Positions 33,238-42,901 of a stretch of DNA of 64,000 nt are shown here, piece by piece (position 1 is the stretch's first letter; each line of letters opens with the position of its first letter). The position numbers and the translations under genes were made by a program. The stretch is taken from assembly GCF_001421785.1 (NCBI RefSeq), contig NZ_LMLB01000017.1:312176-376175 (forward strand), in the 5' to 3' direction. This DNA comes from Sphingomonas sp. Leaf33. GTDB lineage: Bacteria; Pseudomonadota; Alphaproteobacteria; Sphingomonadales; Sphingomonadaceae. The notes under the pieces are model-generated. The model ran no database searches. It was not told the DNA's origin and worked only from the letters and a program-made list of their open reading frames with translations.

Positions 33238-35066
33238 ACGGCGTCATCGAACAGCCCGGCCAGCTGCTCGATCATCGTGCCGGCGAGCTGCTCGACATCC
33301 ATGATCGTCACCGCGCGGCTGTAATATCGCGTCACGTCGTGCCCGATGCCGATCGCGACCAGTTCGACCGGCGACCGGCTCTCGATCCAGCCGATCACCT
33401 GCCGCAGATGCCGCTCCAGATAGGCGCCGGAATTGACGCTCAACGTCGAATCGTCGACCGGCGCGCCGTCCGAGATGACCATCAGGATGCGACGATCCTC
33501 GGGCCGCGCGATCAGCCGGCCGTGCGCCCACAGCAGCGCCTCGCCGTCGATATTCTCCTTCAGCAGCCCTTCGCGCATCATGAGGCCCAGCGATCGCTTC
33601 GCCCGTCGCCACGGCTCGTCGGCCTGTTTGTAGATGATGTGGCGGATGTCGTTCAGCCGGCCCGGCTGTGGCGGGCGACCCGCCGCCAGCCATGCCTCGC
33701 GCGCCTGCCCGCCTTTCCACGCGCGCGTGGTGAAGCCCAGGATCTCGACCTTCACCCCGACCCGCTCCAGCGTGCGCGCGAGGATGTCGGCGCTGATCGC
33801 GGCGATGCTGATCGGTCGGCCCCGCATCGAGCCTGAATTGTCGATCAGGATCGTGACGATCGTATCCTTGAACTCGGTGTCGCGCTCGCGCTTGTAGCTC
33901 AGCGACAGCATCGGATTGACGATCACCCGCGCAAGGCGTGCCGCGTCCAGGATGCCCTCTTCCTGGTCGAAGTCCCAGGAGCGCGACTGCTGCGCCATCA
34001 ACCGCCGCTGGAGCCGGTTGGCGAGCTTGGTTACGACGCCCTGCAGATGGACGAGCTGCTGGTCGAGATAGGCGCGCAGGCGATCGAGCTCTTCGGCGTC
34101 GCACAGGTCGGTTGCGGCGATCTCCTCGTCGAACTTCCGTGTGAACGGCTTGTAGTCGAACTGCGGGGACAGGTCGCTGAACGGGCGGTTGGGGCGGACC
34201 GGCTGCATGCCCTCGTCCCCGTCGTCGCCCGGGTCGCCATCGGCGTCGTCGAACGAATCCTCGCCCTGTTCGCTGCCCTCGCCATCATCGGTGTCGCTCT
34301 CGCGCTGTTCGCCGCGCGCCTCGACCTGGCCTTCGCCCTGGTCGCCGCCGTCCTCGTTGTCGTCCCCTTCGTCGGGGCGCTCGTCCTCTGTGCCTTCGTC
34401 GTCGTTGCCGCCGTCGTCGTCCTCCTGCGGCAGGACTTCGCCCTCGACCAGGTCGAGGTCCTCGAGCAACCGGCTGACGACCTTGGCGAACGCCCGCTGG
34501 TCGTCGATCGCAAAGGCCAGCGCATCGAGATCGGCGCCCGCCTTCGCCTCGATATCCTCGCGCACCATCGCCAGCCCGGCGGCAGCCGACGCGGGTGCCT
34601 CGCGCCCCGTCAGTCGCTCGCGCACCAGTAGCGCCACCGCGCTCGACAGCGGCACTTCCTCCGCCGTCCGCGCGCGTGCGATCGGGTCGGACTTCATCCG
34701 CATGGCAAGCGACCGGTCGAGGTTTGCGGCGATGCCGGCATAGCCCTTCGATCCCAGCGCCTCGACCCGCGCGGTCTCCACCGCATCGAACACCGCCCGC
34801 GCCACCGCATCCTGCGGCGCCCCACGCTGGTGGATCGCGGTGTCGTGGTGCTTCAGCCGCAGCGAGAAACCGTCGGCGAAACCGCGCGCCTCCGCCACCT
34901 GCTCGGCGGGCAGGGTGCGCGCGGGCATCGGCACCTTCAGATGCCGTCCGGCCTGCGTCGGTGCATCGGCCGTGAACGCCAGTTCTACGTCCTGCCGCTC
35001 CGACAACGCGCGCGACGTACCGGCGAGGACGGCCTTGAACCGGTCGAGAGGCGTTTCGTTGGCCAA
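33234..35066 (-). CDS. cobT: Aerobic cobaltochelatase subunit CobT
   Basis: A 610-residue CobT. In the aerobic B12 pathway, CobN-CobS-CobT inserts cobalt into hydrogenobyrinate a,c-diamide. Visible domains are an N-terminal globular part, a very acidic stretch (about residues 205-295), and a C-terminal von Willebrand A domain with a MIDAS motif ([10 protein letters not shown], at about residue 410). The start is a TTG at 35066 ([16 protein letters not shown]), 4 nt after the cobS stop; the frame is open upstream but over cobS. CobN is not encoded in this window. Confidence 0.9.
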   Translation of the reverse strand: MANETPLDRFKAVLAGTSRALSERQDVELAFTADAPTQAGRHLKVPMPARTLPAEQVAEARGFADGFSLRLKHHDTAIHQRGAPQDAVARAVFDAVETARVEALGSKGYAGIAANLDRSLAMRMKSDPIARARTAEEVPLSSAVALLVRERLTGREAPASAAAGLAMVREDIEAKAGADLDALAFAIDDQRAFAKVVSRLLEDLDLVEGEVLPQEDDDGGNDDEGTEDERPDEGDDNEDGGDQGEGQVEARGEQRESDTDDGEGSEQGEDSFDDADGDPGDDGDEGMQPVRPNRPFSDLSPQFDYKPFTRKFDEEIAATDLCDAEELDRLRAYLDQQLVHLQGVVTKLANRLQRRLMAQQSRSWDFDQEEGILDAARLARVIVNPMLSLSYKRERDTEFKDTIVTILIDNSGSMRGRPISIAAISADILARTLERVGVKVEILGFTTRAWKGGQAREAWLAAGRPPQPGRLNDIRHIIYKQADEPWRRAKRSLGLMMREGLLKENIDGEALLWAHGRLIARPEDRRILMVISDGAPVDDSTLSVNSGAYLERHLRQVIGWIESRSPVELVAIGIGHDVTRYYSRAVTIMDVEQLAGTMIEQLAGLFDDAV

Positions 35067-35070
35067 GCCG

Positions 35071-36075
35071 TCAGGCCTTCGCCGCCACGCTTTCGGGCAG
35101 GTCCTTGCCGAACACGCGCTGGTAATATTCCGCGACCAGCGACTTTTCCGCATCATCGCACTTGTTGAGGAACGACAGGCGGAAGGCGAAGCCGACGTCG
35201 TTGAAGATCAGCGTGTTCTGCGCCCACGTGATGACGGTGCGTGGGCTCATGACGGTCGATATGTCGCCGTTGATGAAGCCCTTGCGGGTCAGGTCGGCGA
35301 CGCGGACCATGTTGTCGACCTGTTCCTTGCCGCCGGGCTTGTCGTATTCGCCCGACTTGGCGAGCACGATCTGCGCCTCGGTCTGCGCGGGCAGGTAGTT
35401 CAGGCCGACGACGATGTTCCAGCGGTCCATCTGACCCTGGTTGATCTGCTGCGTGCCGTGATACAGCCCGGATGTGTCGCCCAGACCCACCGTGTTGGCG
35501 GTGGCGAACAGGCGGAACCACGGGTTTGGGCGGATGACACGGTTCTGGTCGAGCAGCGTCAGCTTGCCCTCCGTCTCCAGCACGCGCTGGATGACGAACA
35601 TCACGTCGGGGCGGCCGGCGTCATATTCGTCGAACACCAGCGCGGTCGGCGTCTGCAGCGCCCAGGGCAGCAGGCCTTCGCGGAATTCGGTGACCTGCTT
35701 GCCATCCTTCAGCACGATCGCGTCGCGGCCGATCAGGTCGATGCGGCTGATGTGCGCATCCAGGTTGATGCGGATGCACGGCCAGTTCAGCCGCGCGGCG
35801 ACCTGTTCGATGTGCGTCGACTTGCCGGTGCCGTGATAGCCCTGCACCATCACGCGGCGATTGTGCGCAAAGCCCGCCAGGATGGCGAGCGTCGTGTCGG
35901 CGTCGAAGACATAGGCGGGGTCCAGATCGGGGACGCGCTCGTCCGCCTCGCTGAACGCGGGCACTTTCATGTCGATGTCGATGCCGAACAGGTCGCGGAC
36001 CGAAACTTCCTTGTCGGGCGACTCCAGGATGGTCGTGTCGCGGCTGTCGGGCTGGGTATTTGGAATATCGGTCAT
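35071..36075 (-). CDS. cobS: Aerobic cobaltochelatase AAA+ subunit CobS
   Basis: A 334-residue AAA+ ATPase of the MoxR/CobS group. Walker A is GYHGTGKST (residues 79-87), Walker B is TALVFDEYD (144-152), and [16 protein letters not shown] contains the sensor region. It drives cobalt insertion with CobT. Normal length. First gene of the three-gene minus-strand unit cobS-cobT-RHH. Related MoxR/VWA pairs have chaperone roles, but the CobT partner shape here favours chelatase. Confidence 0.93.
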   Translation of the reverse strand: MTDIPNTQPDSRDTTILESPDKEVSVRDLFGIDIDMKVPAFSEADERVPDLDPAYVFDADTTLAILAGFAHNRRVMVQGYHGTGKSTHIEQVAARLNWPCIRINLDAHISRIDLIGRDAIVLKDGKQVTEFREGLLPWALQTPTALVFDEYDAGRPDVMFVIQRVLETEGKLTLLDQNRVIRPNPWFRLFATANTVGLGDTSGLYHGTQQINQGQMDRWNIVVGLNYLPAQTEAQIVLAKSGEYDKPGGKEQVDNMVRVADLTRKGFINGDISTVMSPRTVITWAQNTLIFNDVGFAFRLSFLNKCDDAEKSLVAEYYQRVFGKDLPESVAAKA

Positions 36076-36120
36076 CGGAAGCCTTTCGCGCCACGCCCTA
36101 CAGGAAGCGCTAGAACGCGT

Positions 36121-36795
36121 TCAAGTGATCCTGGCCTTCTCCGGCATCGGAAAAAATGTCGAAAGGCGCGCCGCGAGCGCACGGTCGCCCTCGATCGTCA
36201 GCATCCCGTCGCTTTCGAGCTGCTCGAGCGGCACGCCGGCATAGAGCAGGGCGGCGACGCCGCCGGTCTCGCCACCGAAGACGATGTGCGGATCTGCGGG
36301 CAGGCCGCGGCCGAGCGCCATGGCGCCGCGATCGATGGTCCAGTGGAACTGTTCGTCGCCGTACCGAAAGCCCAGCCGGAGGACGGCATCGCCTGCCGCG
36401 GCGACATCGATCATCGTGCGCAACGACAGCAGCAGCGAGATCGGACTGAACGGCCGCGTCGGGTCGTGCAGCGGCGATCGGGACGCCCAGCGGCCCAGCG
36501 CCTGGAACACCGGCCCCGCCTGCTGCCCCCATTCGGTCAGGCCATAGACCTGCACGGCGGCGGGCGGCGGCAGTTTCGTGCGGCGGACGATCCCGCCGGC
36601 CTCCAGCCCCTCGAGTCGTTGGATCAGCACGTTGGCGCTGATCGCGGGCAGGCTCCGGCGCAATTCGCCGAACCGCCGCGGCCCAAGCATCAGTTCGCGC
36701 ATGATCGGCAGCGCCCAGCGCTCACCGATGATGTCCATGCCGTGGGTCGCGGCACAGGCATCGTCATATCGGCGTTTGGCGGCATCCTGACGCAT
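36121..36795 (-). CDS. HxlR-type transcriptional regulator
   Basis: A 224-residue regulator. The N-terminal HxlR winged helix includes MDIIGERWALPIMRELMLGP, RRFGELRRSLPAISANVL and RTKLPPPAAVQVYGLTEW. The extra C-terminal ~110 residues resemble an SCP2/sterol-carrier-like ligand domain (FRYGDEQFHWTIDRGAMALG). It is divergent from the VOC cluster, with a palindrome in between, so it probably controls that cluster or itself. The ATG at 36795 is chosen as the start; the frame runs on upstream without domain sequence. Confidence 0.85.
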   Translation of the reverse strand: MRQDAAKRRYDDACAATHGMDIIGERWALPIMRELMLGPRRFGELRRSLPAISANVLIQRLEGLEAGGIVRRTKLPPPAAVQVYGLTEWGQQAGPVFQALGRWASRSPLHDPTRPFSPISLLLSLRTMIDVAAAGDAVLRLGFRYGDEQFHWTIDRGAMALGRGLPADPHIVFGGETGGVAALLYAGVPLEQLESDGMLTIEGDRALAARLSTFFPMPEKARIT

Positions 36796-36798
36796 ATC

Positions 36799-36815
36799 AG
36801 TTAGATTACATAACT
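36799..36815. promoter_or_regulatory. Candidate HxlR operator
   Basis: AGTTAGATTACATAACT has perfect 5-bp arms (AGTTA/TAACT) with a 7-bp centre, only a few bp upstream of the regulator's ATG and about 70 bp before the VOC gene. The surrounding gap is much more AT-rich than average. Position and symmetry fit autoregulation plus control of the divergent cluster. Confidence 0.55.
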
Positions 36816-36884
36816 CATCGGTTGTCTTTTGTAACTCCGCAGAGCAGGTACGTGTCCAACAAGACGCATTCAAGGGAGAGGGCG

Positions 36885-37334
36885 ATGGCGAAGATGATTT
36901 TCGTGAACCTGCCGGTTCATGATGTCGCGCGGGCGACGGCGTTCTACGAAGCGATCGGCTTCACCAGGAACCCCATGTTCTCGAACGACCGGGGATCGGC
37001 AATGGTCTGGTCCGACACGATCAACGTCATGCTGCTCCAGCGCGATTTCTACGCAACGTTCACGACCAAGCTGATCATCGATGCACACAGTTCGAGCGGC
37101 GTGCTGCTGGCCTTGAATTTCGATACCCGTGACGACGTCGACGCGATCACCGGAGCCGCACTGGCCGCGGGCGGGCGCGAACTGCACGATCCCGAGGACG
37201 AAGGCTTCATGTACAGCCGCGCGTTCGAGGATCCGGACGGTCACGGTTGGGGGCCGTTCTTCATGGACATGGCCGCCGCGCAGGCGCAGTTTTCGGATGC
37301 CGGCGCCACGGCCGGGCAGGGAGAGACGGCATGA
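36885..37334 (+). CDS. VOC-family protein
   Basis: A 149-residue VOC module starting MAKMIFVNLPVHDVARATAF and ending AFEDPDGHGWGPFFMDM. Strong GGGAGAGGG Shine-Dalgarno. Members of this subgroup (lactoylglutathione-lyase-like) bind metal and act on small aldehydes or drugs. First gene of a five-gene plus-strand cluster; overlaps the next by 4 nt. The cluster composition (VOC, DUF1428, VOC, SRPBCC) is common beside HxlR regulators in sphingomonads. Confidence 0.85.
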   Translation: MAKMIFVNLPVHDVARATAFYEAIGFTRNPMFSNDRGSAMVWSDTINVMLLQRDFYATFTTKLIIDAHSSSGVLLALNFDTRDDVDAITGAALAAGGRELHDPEDEGFMYSRAFEDPDGHGWGPFFMDMAAAQAQFSDAGATAGQGETA

Positions 37335-38044
37335 CCTATATCGAGGGGTTCCTGACCCCGGTCCCCACCGCCAACCGCGACCGTTATCTGGAGCATGCCA
37401 AGGCGGCGGTACCGATGTTCAAGGATTTCGGCGCGGCGCGGATGGTCGAGGCGTGGGGCGAGGACGTGCCGCGCGGCACCCGCAACGACCTGTGGGGCGC
37501 GGTGGCGGCGACCGCGGACGAGACGGTCGTCTTTTCGTGGTTCGAATATCCCGACAAGGCGACACGCGACGCGGCGACGGCGAAGATGATGGCCGATCCG
37601 CGGCTGGCGGAGATGATGCAGGATATGCCGTTCGATGGCCGGCGCATGGTCATGGGCGGCTTCGAAAGCGTCAGCGATGCAGGCGACGGACGCGGCACCG
37701 GCTTCATCGACGGGATCGTTCTGCCCGTGAAGACCGCTGACCGCGCCGCCTTTGCGCAATTCGCGCGGGGCGTCGCCGCACCCTTCCTGGAACATGGCGC
37801 ACTGCGCGTGATGGATACGGTCGCCGACGACGTCCAGCCGGGCAAGCAGACCGACTTCTTCCGCGCGATCCTTGCCGAAGCGGGCGAGGAACCCTCGTTC
37901 GGCTGGGTCGAATGGCCCGACCGAGCGACACGCGATGCCGGCTGGGAAGCGATCATGGCCGACCCGCGGATGCAGGGCAATGACGCGCCCTTTGACGGCA
38001 AAAGGATGATCTTCGGCGGCTTCACGCCCATCATCGACGCCTGA
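37331..38044 (+). CDS. Tandem DUF1428 protein
   Basis: A 237-residue protein made of two copies of the DUF1428 (YbaA-like, ferredoxin-like dimer) fold. Copy 1 runs TYIEGFLTPVPTANRDRYLE to FDGRRMVMGGFE (to about 116). Copy 2 runs TGFIDGIVLPVKTADRAAFA to FDGKRMIFGGFTPI. The standard protein is about 120 residues and dimeric, so this is a covalent pseudo-dimer. Function of the family is unknown. It lies between VOC genes. Confidence 0.85.
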   Translation: MTYIEGFLTPVPTANRDRYLEHAKAAVPMFKDFGAARMVEAWGEDVPRGTRNDLWGAVAATADETVVFSWFEYPDKATRDAATAKMMADPRLAEMMQDMPFDGRRMVMGGFESVSDAGDGRGTGFIDGIVLPVKTADRAAFAQFARGVAAPFLEHGALRVMDTVADDVQPGKQTDFFRAILAEAGEEPSFGWVEWPDRATRDAGWEAIMADPRMQGNDAPFDGKRMIFGGFTPIIDA

Positions 38045-38058
38045 GCAGGAGGGACATC

Positions 38059-38877
38059 ATGGCCAATCGTAACGGTACGCCGATCTGGTTCGAACTGAGC
38101 ACGCCCGATGCCGCGGCGGCTGCGGACTTCTACACGGCGGTGGCCGGATGGACGGTCGCGCCGTCGCCGATGGCGGAGCATAGCGGTTACCGGATCGCTA
38201 CCGCCGCGGACGGCAGCGGCATCGCCGGCGTGATGACGCCGCCGCCGGGCGCCCCGGCCCAGCACGGCTGGACAATCTATTTCGCGGTCGACGACGTCGA
38301 TGCCCATGCCGCCCGCATCGACGAGCTCGGCGGTGCGATCGGCTTCGGGCCGATGGATATCCCGCACGTCGGCCGCTTCGCCATCGCCACCGACCCCCAG
38401 GGCGTCACCTTCGTTGTCATGCGCGGCGACGGTCCGGAGGACAGCCAGGCGTTTCGCAGCTCGGGCGGTCCCGACACGGTCGGCCACGGCGTCTGGATCG
38501 AACTCGCGACGCCCGATCCCGACGGCGCCTTTGTCTTTTACGGCGCGCTGTTCGGCTGGGAACAGGCAGGCGCGATGCCGATGGGGCCGATGGGCGACTA
38601 TGCCTTCATCGGTGGTAGTGCGGCCGGGGCGGAATGTGCGGCCGGCGAAGCGACCGGGCCCGGGGCGATCATGTCGAGCGCGCTGACCGGCGCGCCACCG
38701 CGGTGGAACTGGTACGTCCATGTGCCCGACATCGATGCCGCCATCGCGACCGCACAGGGACGTGGCGGCACATTGCTCCACGGGCCGAACGAAGTCCCCG
38801 GCGGCGATTTCACCGCCAGCATCGCCGATCCGGACGGCAGCCAGCTGGGGCTGGTCGGCCCGCGCACGGGCGCGTGA
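38059..38877 (+). CDS. Tandem VOC protein
   Basis: A 272-residue protein with two VOC repeats: GTPIWFELSTPDAAAAADFY (residues 5-24) and VGHGVWIELATPDPDGAFVF (about 140-159). Each copy ends in a Gly-rich strand (FGPMDIPHVGRFAIATDP in copy 1; GGDFTASIADPDGSQLGLV in copy 2). Tandem VOC proteins of this type are often annotated as glyoxalase/bleomycin resistance-like and bind small hydrophobic ligands. AGGAGGGACATC precedes the ATG. Confidence 0.85.
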   Translation: MANRNGTPIWFELSTPDAAAAADFYTAVAGWTVAPSPMAEHSGYRIATAADGSGIAGVMTPPPGAPAQHGWTIYFAVDDVDAHAARIDELGGAIGFGPMDIPHVGRFAIATDPQGVTFVVMRGDGPEDSQAFRSSGGPDTVGHGVWIELATPDPDGAFVFYGALFGWEQAGAMPMGPMGDYAFIGGSAAGAECAAGEATGPGAIMSSALTGAPPRWNWYVHVPDIDAAIATAQGRGGTLLHGPNEVPGGDFTASIADPDGSQLGLVGPRTGA

Positions 38878-38905
38878 CGAAGGCGCTAACACAGGACACC
38901 CTGCC

Positions 38906-39385
38906 ATGACCGACGCCCACGAACTCCGCATCGATCGCACGATCGACGCCCCGCCCGAGGCGGTGTGGCGCGCGTGGACCGAGCATCTGGAGGAGTGGTT
39001 CTGTCCTCGACCGTGGCGCGCCGAGATCGTCGAGCAGGACCTGCGCCCCGGCGGGCGATCGGCCATGGTCATGCGCGGGCCCAGTGGCGAGGAGAACCCG
39101 ATCGAGGGCATCATCCTCGACGTCGAGCCCGGCCGCCGTATCGTCTCGACCGATGCCTTTACCGCCGGCTGGGTGCCGGCAGGGCCCTTCATGGTGCGGA
39201 TCGACCTGTTCGAAGCCGATGGCGGCGGCGGTACCCGGTACACTGCGATCGCCCGGCACTGGACTGCGGACGCCGCCGCGCAGCATCGGGCGATGGGGTT
39301 CGAAGCCGGCTGGTCCGCAGCGACCGACCAGCTGGAGGCGGTGGCGAAGCGGCTGGCGGCCGAGCGCGACGGGGGCGGGGCATGA
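38906..39385 (+). CDS. SRPBCC (AHSA1-like) protein
   Basis: A 159-residue START/Bet-v1-like lipid- or ligand-binding fold of the AHSA1 subgroup: LRIDRTIDAPPEAVWRAWTE at the start, EGIILDVEPGRRIVSTDAF in the middle, and the long C-terminal helix GWSAATDQLEAVAKRL. Such proteins are often co-regulated with ArsR/HxlR regulators. Overlaps the next gene by 4 nt. Confidence 0.85.
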   Translation: MTDAHELRIDRTIDAPPEAVWRAWTEHLEEWFCPRPWRAEIVEQDLRPGGRSAMVMRGPSGEENPIEGIILDVEPGRRIVSTDAFTAGWVPAGPFMVRIDLFEADGGGGTRYTAIARHWTADAAAQHRAMGFEAGWSAATDQLEAVAKRLAAERDGGGA

Positions 39386-39795
39386 TCGGCGGCGCGTCGC
39401 TGGCGCTGGCGTTTGTTCAGGGGCAGAGCGGCGCCATACCTATACCCCCGCCACCGGTATCGCGGATCGAGATTCTGCGGGCGACACCCCAGACCCATAG
39501 TGTCGAGCCGCAGTGCGGCACGCGACCGTCGCTGGTGCGGTGGGTCTACGACGGGGAAATTGCGCGGCTATCCGATTTCACGTTCAACGGCGCGGCGGCG
39601 ACACTGGCCGATCTGGCGGCGATCAATGCGCGCGTGGCGACCCTGCGAAGTGATCTTCTCGCCCGTGTCGAGTGCACCGCAGATGGGGCGTCGGTGACGT
39701 TCTTCACGTCGCTATCAGCCGGCACGCCGCGGGTCAGGCGCATGACCTACGACATCGACGCGCGCGGCATCCGCCTGGTCGACACCGATTTCTGA
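39382..39795 (+). CDS. Hypothetical exported-looking protein
   Basis: A 137-residue protein with a short hydrophobic N-terminus (MIGGASLALAFVQGQSGAIP) that could be a weak signal peptide. The remainder is beta-rich with two cysteines (VEPQCGTRP, RVECTADG). Coupled by ATGA to the SRPBCC gene and convergent with pyrC, whose stop is adjacent. Function unknown. Confidence 0.55.
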   Translation: MIGGASLALAFVQGQSGAIPIPPPPVSRIEILRATPQTHSVEPQCGTRPSLVRWVYDGEIARLSDFTFNGAAATLADLAAINARVATLRSDLLARVECTADGASVTFFTSLSAGTPRVRRMTYDIDARGIRLVDTDF

Positions 39796-40833
39796 TCACG
39801 CCGCCATCCGCCAGCGCAATGTCTCACCGGCGCGGAACGGGACGACGTGGCTGTCGCCGGCGTCCCACACCGCGGGCACCTCCTGCGCGACCCGTTCCAG
39901 CGTCACCGTGCCGTCGTTCAGCGGCAAGCCGTAGAAGCGGGCGCCGTTCTCGCTCGCGAACGCCTCGAACCGGTCGATCGCGTCGTCTTCCTCGAACACC
40001 TCCAGATAGAGTTCGAGCGCGGTCGGAGCGCTGAAGATGCCGGCGCACCCGCACGCCGATATCTTGGCCTCGACCATATGCGGCGCGGTGTCGGTGCCGA
40101 GGAAGATGTTCGGCGCGCCCCCGGTCACGGCCTTGCGCACGGCCACGCGGTGCGTCTCGCGCTTGGCGACGGGCAGGCAATAGGCGTGCGGGCGCAGGCC
40201 GCCTGCAAAGATCGCGTTGCGGTTGATGATCAGGTGCTGCGGCGTGACGGTCGCGCCGATCCGGTCGGGATGGGCGAGTACGAAGGCGGCGGCCTCGGCC
40301 GTCGTGATATGCTCCAGCACGACCTTCAGCGCCGGCAAGTCGGCGAGCAGCGGGACCAGAACGCGCTCGATGAACACCGCCTCGCGGTCGAAGATGTCGA
40401 TCGCCGGGTCGGTCACTTCGCCGTGGACGAGCAGCGGCATCCCGATCGCCTGCATCACCTCCAGCACCGGACGGATGTGGGCGATGCTGGTGACGCCGTG
40501 CGCGGAATTGGTCGTGGCGTGGGCAGGGTAGAGCTTGCACGCGGTAAACACGCCGAGCTCGAACCCGCGGCGGACCTCGGCCGGGTCGGTGGCATCGGTC
40601 AGGTAGCAGGTCATCAGCGGCGTGAAGTCATGGCCCTCGGGCAGGGCGGCCAGGATTCGCGCGCGATAGCTTTGCGCCGCAGCGACATCGGTGACCGGCG
40701 GCGACAGGTTCGGCATCACGATCGCGCGCGCGAACTGCCGTGCGGTCGGCGCTGCGACCGCGGCCAGCATAGCGCCGTCGCGCAGATGGACGTGCCAGTC
40801 GTCGGGCCGGCGAATGGTCAGACGGTCGCGCAT
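39796..40833 (-). CDS. pyrC: Dihydroorotase, class II (PyrC)
   Basis: A 345-residue zinc amidohydrolase catalysing carbamoyl-aspartate to dihydroorotate, step 3 of pyrimidine synthesis. Motifs: [10 protein letters not shown] (metal His pair), [14 protein letters not shown] (carboxylated Lys), [17 protein letters not shown] and FLGTDTAPH (final Asp). The length matches E. coli PyrC. The ATG at 40833 begins [14 protein letters not shown]; the longer frame upstream lacks family sequence. Confidence 0.95.
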   Translation of the reverse strand: MRDRLTIRRPDDWHVHLRDGAMLAAVAAPTARQFARAIVMPNLSPPVTDVAAAQSYRARILAALPEGHDFTPLMTCYLTDATDPAEVRRGFELGVFTACKLYPAHATTNSAHGVTSIAHIRPVLEVMQAIGMPLLVHGEVTDPAIDIFDREAVFIERVLVPLLADLPALKVVLEHITTAEAAAFVLAHPDRIGATVTPQHLIINRNAIFAGGLRPHAYCLPVAKRETHRVAVRKAVTGGAPNIFLGTDTAPHMVEAKISACGCAGIFSAPTALELYLEVFEEDDAIDRFEAFASENGARFYGLPLNDGTVTLERVAQEVPAVWDAGDSHVVPFRAGETLRWRMAA

Positions 40834-40883
40834 CGTTTCGGGGTCCCGCTTGGAAATGGTCCCCGGCCGCTTACCTAGTTCGC

Positions 40884-41615
40884 ATGACCGAGACCACCCT
40901 TGCCGACCGCCGTGTGTTCCGCGTCTCCGGCGACGATCCGCGCGGCTTCCTGCAAGGCCTGGTGACGCAGGACCTCGGCGCCGTCGCACCCGATGCGCCG
41001 CAATGGGCCGCACTGCTGACGCCGCAGGGCAAGGCGCTGTTCGATTTCCTGTTGTGGGACGATGGTGAGGGCGGCGTGCTAGTCGATTGCCAGCCGAGCC
41101 AGCGGGACGCGTTGATGCGGCGGCTGACGCTGTATCGCCTGCGTCGCGCGATCGACATCGCGCCGGTCGATCTGTCGGTCCACTGGTCGCCGGACGGCGA
41201 CACCGGCGTTCCCGACCCGCGCCTGGCCGCGCTTGGCCGGCGCTGGCTGGCGGCGGCGGCGGGGGACGGTGATGCGTCGAATGCCTGGCGCGCGCATCGG
41301 CTGTCGCTGGGCGTGACCGAAGGCGTCGAGGAATTGGGCAGCGACGCGACGCTCTGGCTCGAATGCAATGCGCGCGAGCTGAACGGCGTCAGCTTCACCA
41401 AGGGCTGCTATGTCGGCCAGGAAAACACCGCGCGGATGCACCACCGCGCGAAGGTCAACCGGCGGCTGGTCGTGGCACCGATCGCGGAGGGCGGTGACCG
41501 GGTGCGGGCGCGCTATCCGGAGCTGGAGCTGATGGTCGAGTTGCGCCGTGTCGAGGCGCTGGGCGACGCGCTCCGCCCGGCATGGCTCGACGCCGCCGTT
41601 CACGCGGCCGACTGA
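40884..41615 (+). CDS. ygfZ: Folate-binding YgfZ-type Fe-S cluster protein
   Basis: A 243-residue member of the GcvT-related YgfZ/IBA57 family, which helps assemble or repair Fe-S clusters with tetrahydrofolate. The signature KGCYVGQE is at about residue 172, and [20 protein letters not shown] starts the protein. Divergent from pyrC with a 50-bp gap. Next gene follows after 23 nt if the ATT start is right. Confidence 0.93.
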   Translation: MTETTLADRRVFRVSGDDPRGFLQGLVTQDLGAVAPDAPQWAALLTPQGKALFDFLLWDDGEGGVLVDCQPSQRDALMRRLTLYRLRRAIDIAPVDLSVHWSPDGDTGVPDPRLAALGRRWLAAAAGDGDASNAWRAHRLSLGVTEGVEELGSDATLWLECNARELNGVSFTKGCYVGQENTARMHHRAKVNRRLVVAPIAEGGDRVRARYPELELMVELRRVEALGDALRPAWLDAAVHAAD

Positions 41616-41638
41616 CGCACGCCACGGGGAGAGCCACC

Positions 41639-42754
41639 ATTTTTCATCTGTTCTTTGCGGTGCCGGCCGTGCTGGTCATCGCGCGCTGGATCTGGCCGCT
41701 GGCACTCGCCCTGCCGGTCAAGCTGGTGCTGACGGCGGTCCTGCTCGCCGCGTCGCAATATCATCTGTGGAGCCGGCTGTCGTCGGGCTCGGTGTTCGCG
41801 CCGGAATTTCCGCGCGCCGTCGTCATCGCGTTCAACTGGGCGTTCGGCGCGATCGTGCTGCTTGCCGTGCTGCAGATCCTGCTCGACATCGGCACGCTGG
41901 CGACCGCGGCGCTGCGGCGCGAGTGGGTCGCGGCACCCGATGCGGCGCGCTATGCGATCGGTGGCGTCGCAGGGGTGCTGGCAGCGGTCGGGGTCGCCAA
42001 CGCGATCCGCGTGCCGCCGATCAAGGATGTCGAGATCGCCGTGCCGGGGCTGGCGCGCGAATTCGACGGCTATCGCCTGATCCAGTTGACTGACCTGCAC
42101 ATCAGCCGCTTGTTTCCGCGAGACTGGGCGCAGGCGGTGGTCGAGCGGACCAACGCCGCGGGCGCCGACCTGATCGTCGTGACGGGCGACTTCATCGACG
42201 GATCGGTCGCGATGCGCCGCGACGATGTGGCCCCGCTCGCGGCCCTGCGCGCGCCGGACGGCGTCTATGCGGTACCGGGCAACCACGAATATTTCTTCGA
42301 TTACGCCGCGTGGATGCGGCACCTGAGCGACATGGGTATCGCCCTGCTGCCCAATGCGCATCGCCTGCTGCGGCGCGGGGAGGGGGCGCTGGTGCTGGCC
42401 GGCGTCACCGACGTGTCGGCGCCGAGCGTTGGGCAGGCGGGGCCTGACCTGACTGCGGCGCTGAGCGGCGCCCCAGCGGGCGTGCCGGTACTGCTGCTCG
42501 ACCACCAGCCGCGCGAGGCACGCAAGGCCGCGGCCGCGGGCGTGGCGCTGCAATTGTCGGGGCACACGCATGGCGGCATGATCGTCGGGCTCGACCGGAT
42601 GGTCGCGCCGGCCAACAACGGCTTCGTGTCCGGGCGCTACACGGTCGGCGGCATGACGCTGTACGTGAACAACGGCACTGCGCTGTGGCCGGGCTTCGCT
42701 CTGAGGCTCGGGCGGCCGTCGGAGCTGACGCGGATCACGCTCAGGCGACAATGA
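41639..42754 (+). CDS. Membrane-anchored metallophosphoesterase
   Basis: A calcineurin-like phosphoesterase of about 371 residues. N-terminal membrane helices (about 1-130) are followed by the metal-binding motifs QLTDLHIS, VVTGDFIDG, VPGNHEY, LLDHQPR and LSGHTHGGM. The family acts on UDP-diacylglucosamine, phospholipids or polyphosphates at the membrane. Start: GGGGAGAG lies 5 nt before an ATT at 41639 that would give MFHLFFAVPAVLV; an ATG at 41582 is in frame but overlaps ygfZ and encodes a basic, non-family N-terminus; GTG 41660 is another choice. Confidence 0.88.
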   Translation: MFHLFFAVPAVLVIARWIWPLALALPVKLVLTAVLLAASQYHLWSRLSSGSVFAPEFPRAVVIAFNWAFGAIVLLAVLQILLDIGTLATAALRREWVAAPDAARYAIGGVAGVLAAVGVANAIRVPPIKDVEIAVPGLAREFDGYRLIQLTDLHISRLFPRDWAQAVVERTNAAGADLIVVTGDFIDGSVAMRRDDVAPLAALRAPDGVYAVPGNHEYFFDYAAWMRHLSDMGIALLPNAHRLLRRGEGALVLAGVTDVSAPSVGQAGPDLTAALSGAPAGVPVLLLDHQPREARKAAAAGVALQLSGHTHGGMIVGLDRMVAPANNGFVSGRYTVGGMTLYVNNGTALWPGFALRLGRPSELTRITLRRQ

Positions 42755-42782
42755 CATAGCTCGCCTCCATCATCCCTCGCCA

Positions 42783-42880
42783 CCGTCATCCCCGCGAAGG
42801 CGGGGATCGATAGTCGCTGAAGGATGTGAGTCTCACCACGTTCAGCCAGAATTGATCCCCGCCTCCGCGGGGATGACGGG
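42783..42880. repeat. Paired GTCATCCCCGC palindrome (BIME-like)
   Basis: Two inverted palindromes (CCCCGCGAAGGCGGGG and CCCCGCCTCCGCGGGG) separated by about 50 bp with the shared inner words GATAGTCGCTGA and TTCAGCCAGAATTGATC. The gap between the phosphoesterase and tetR (convergent ends) is occupied by it. Same composite unit as at 51047, in the opposite orientation. Confidence 0.8.
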
Positions 42881-42901
42881 GAAAAGGGGGGGCGAGGGCC
42901 C

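Noticed and set aside
37384-39498. 704-codon minus-strand ORF across the DUF1428/VOC/SRPBCC cluster
   Set aside because: Covers four well-supported coupled genes on the other strand and has Arg/Pro-rich shadow composition.
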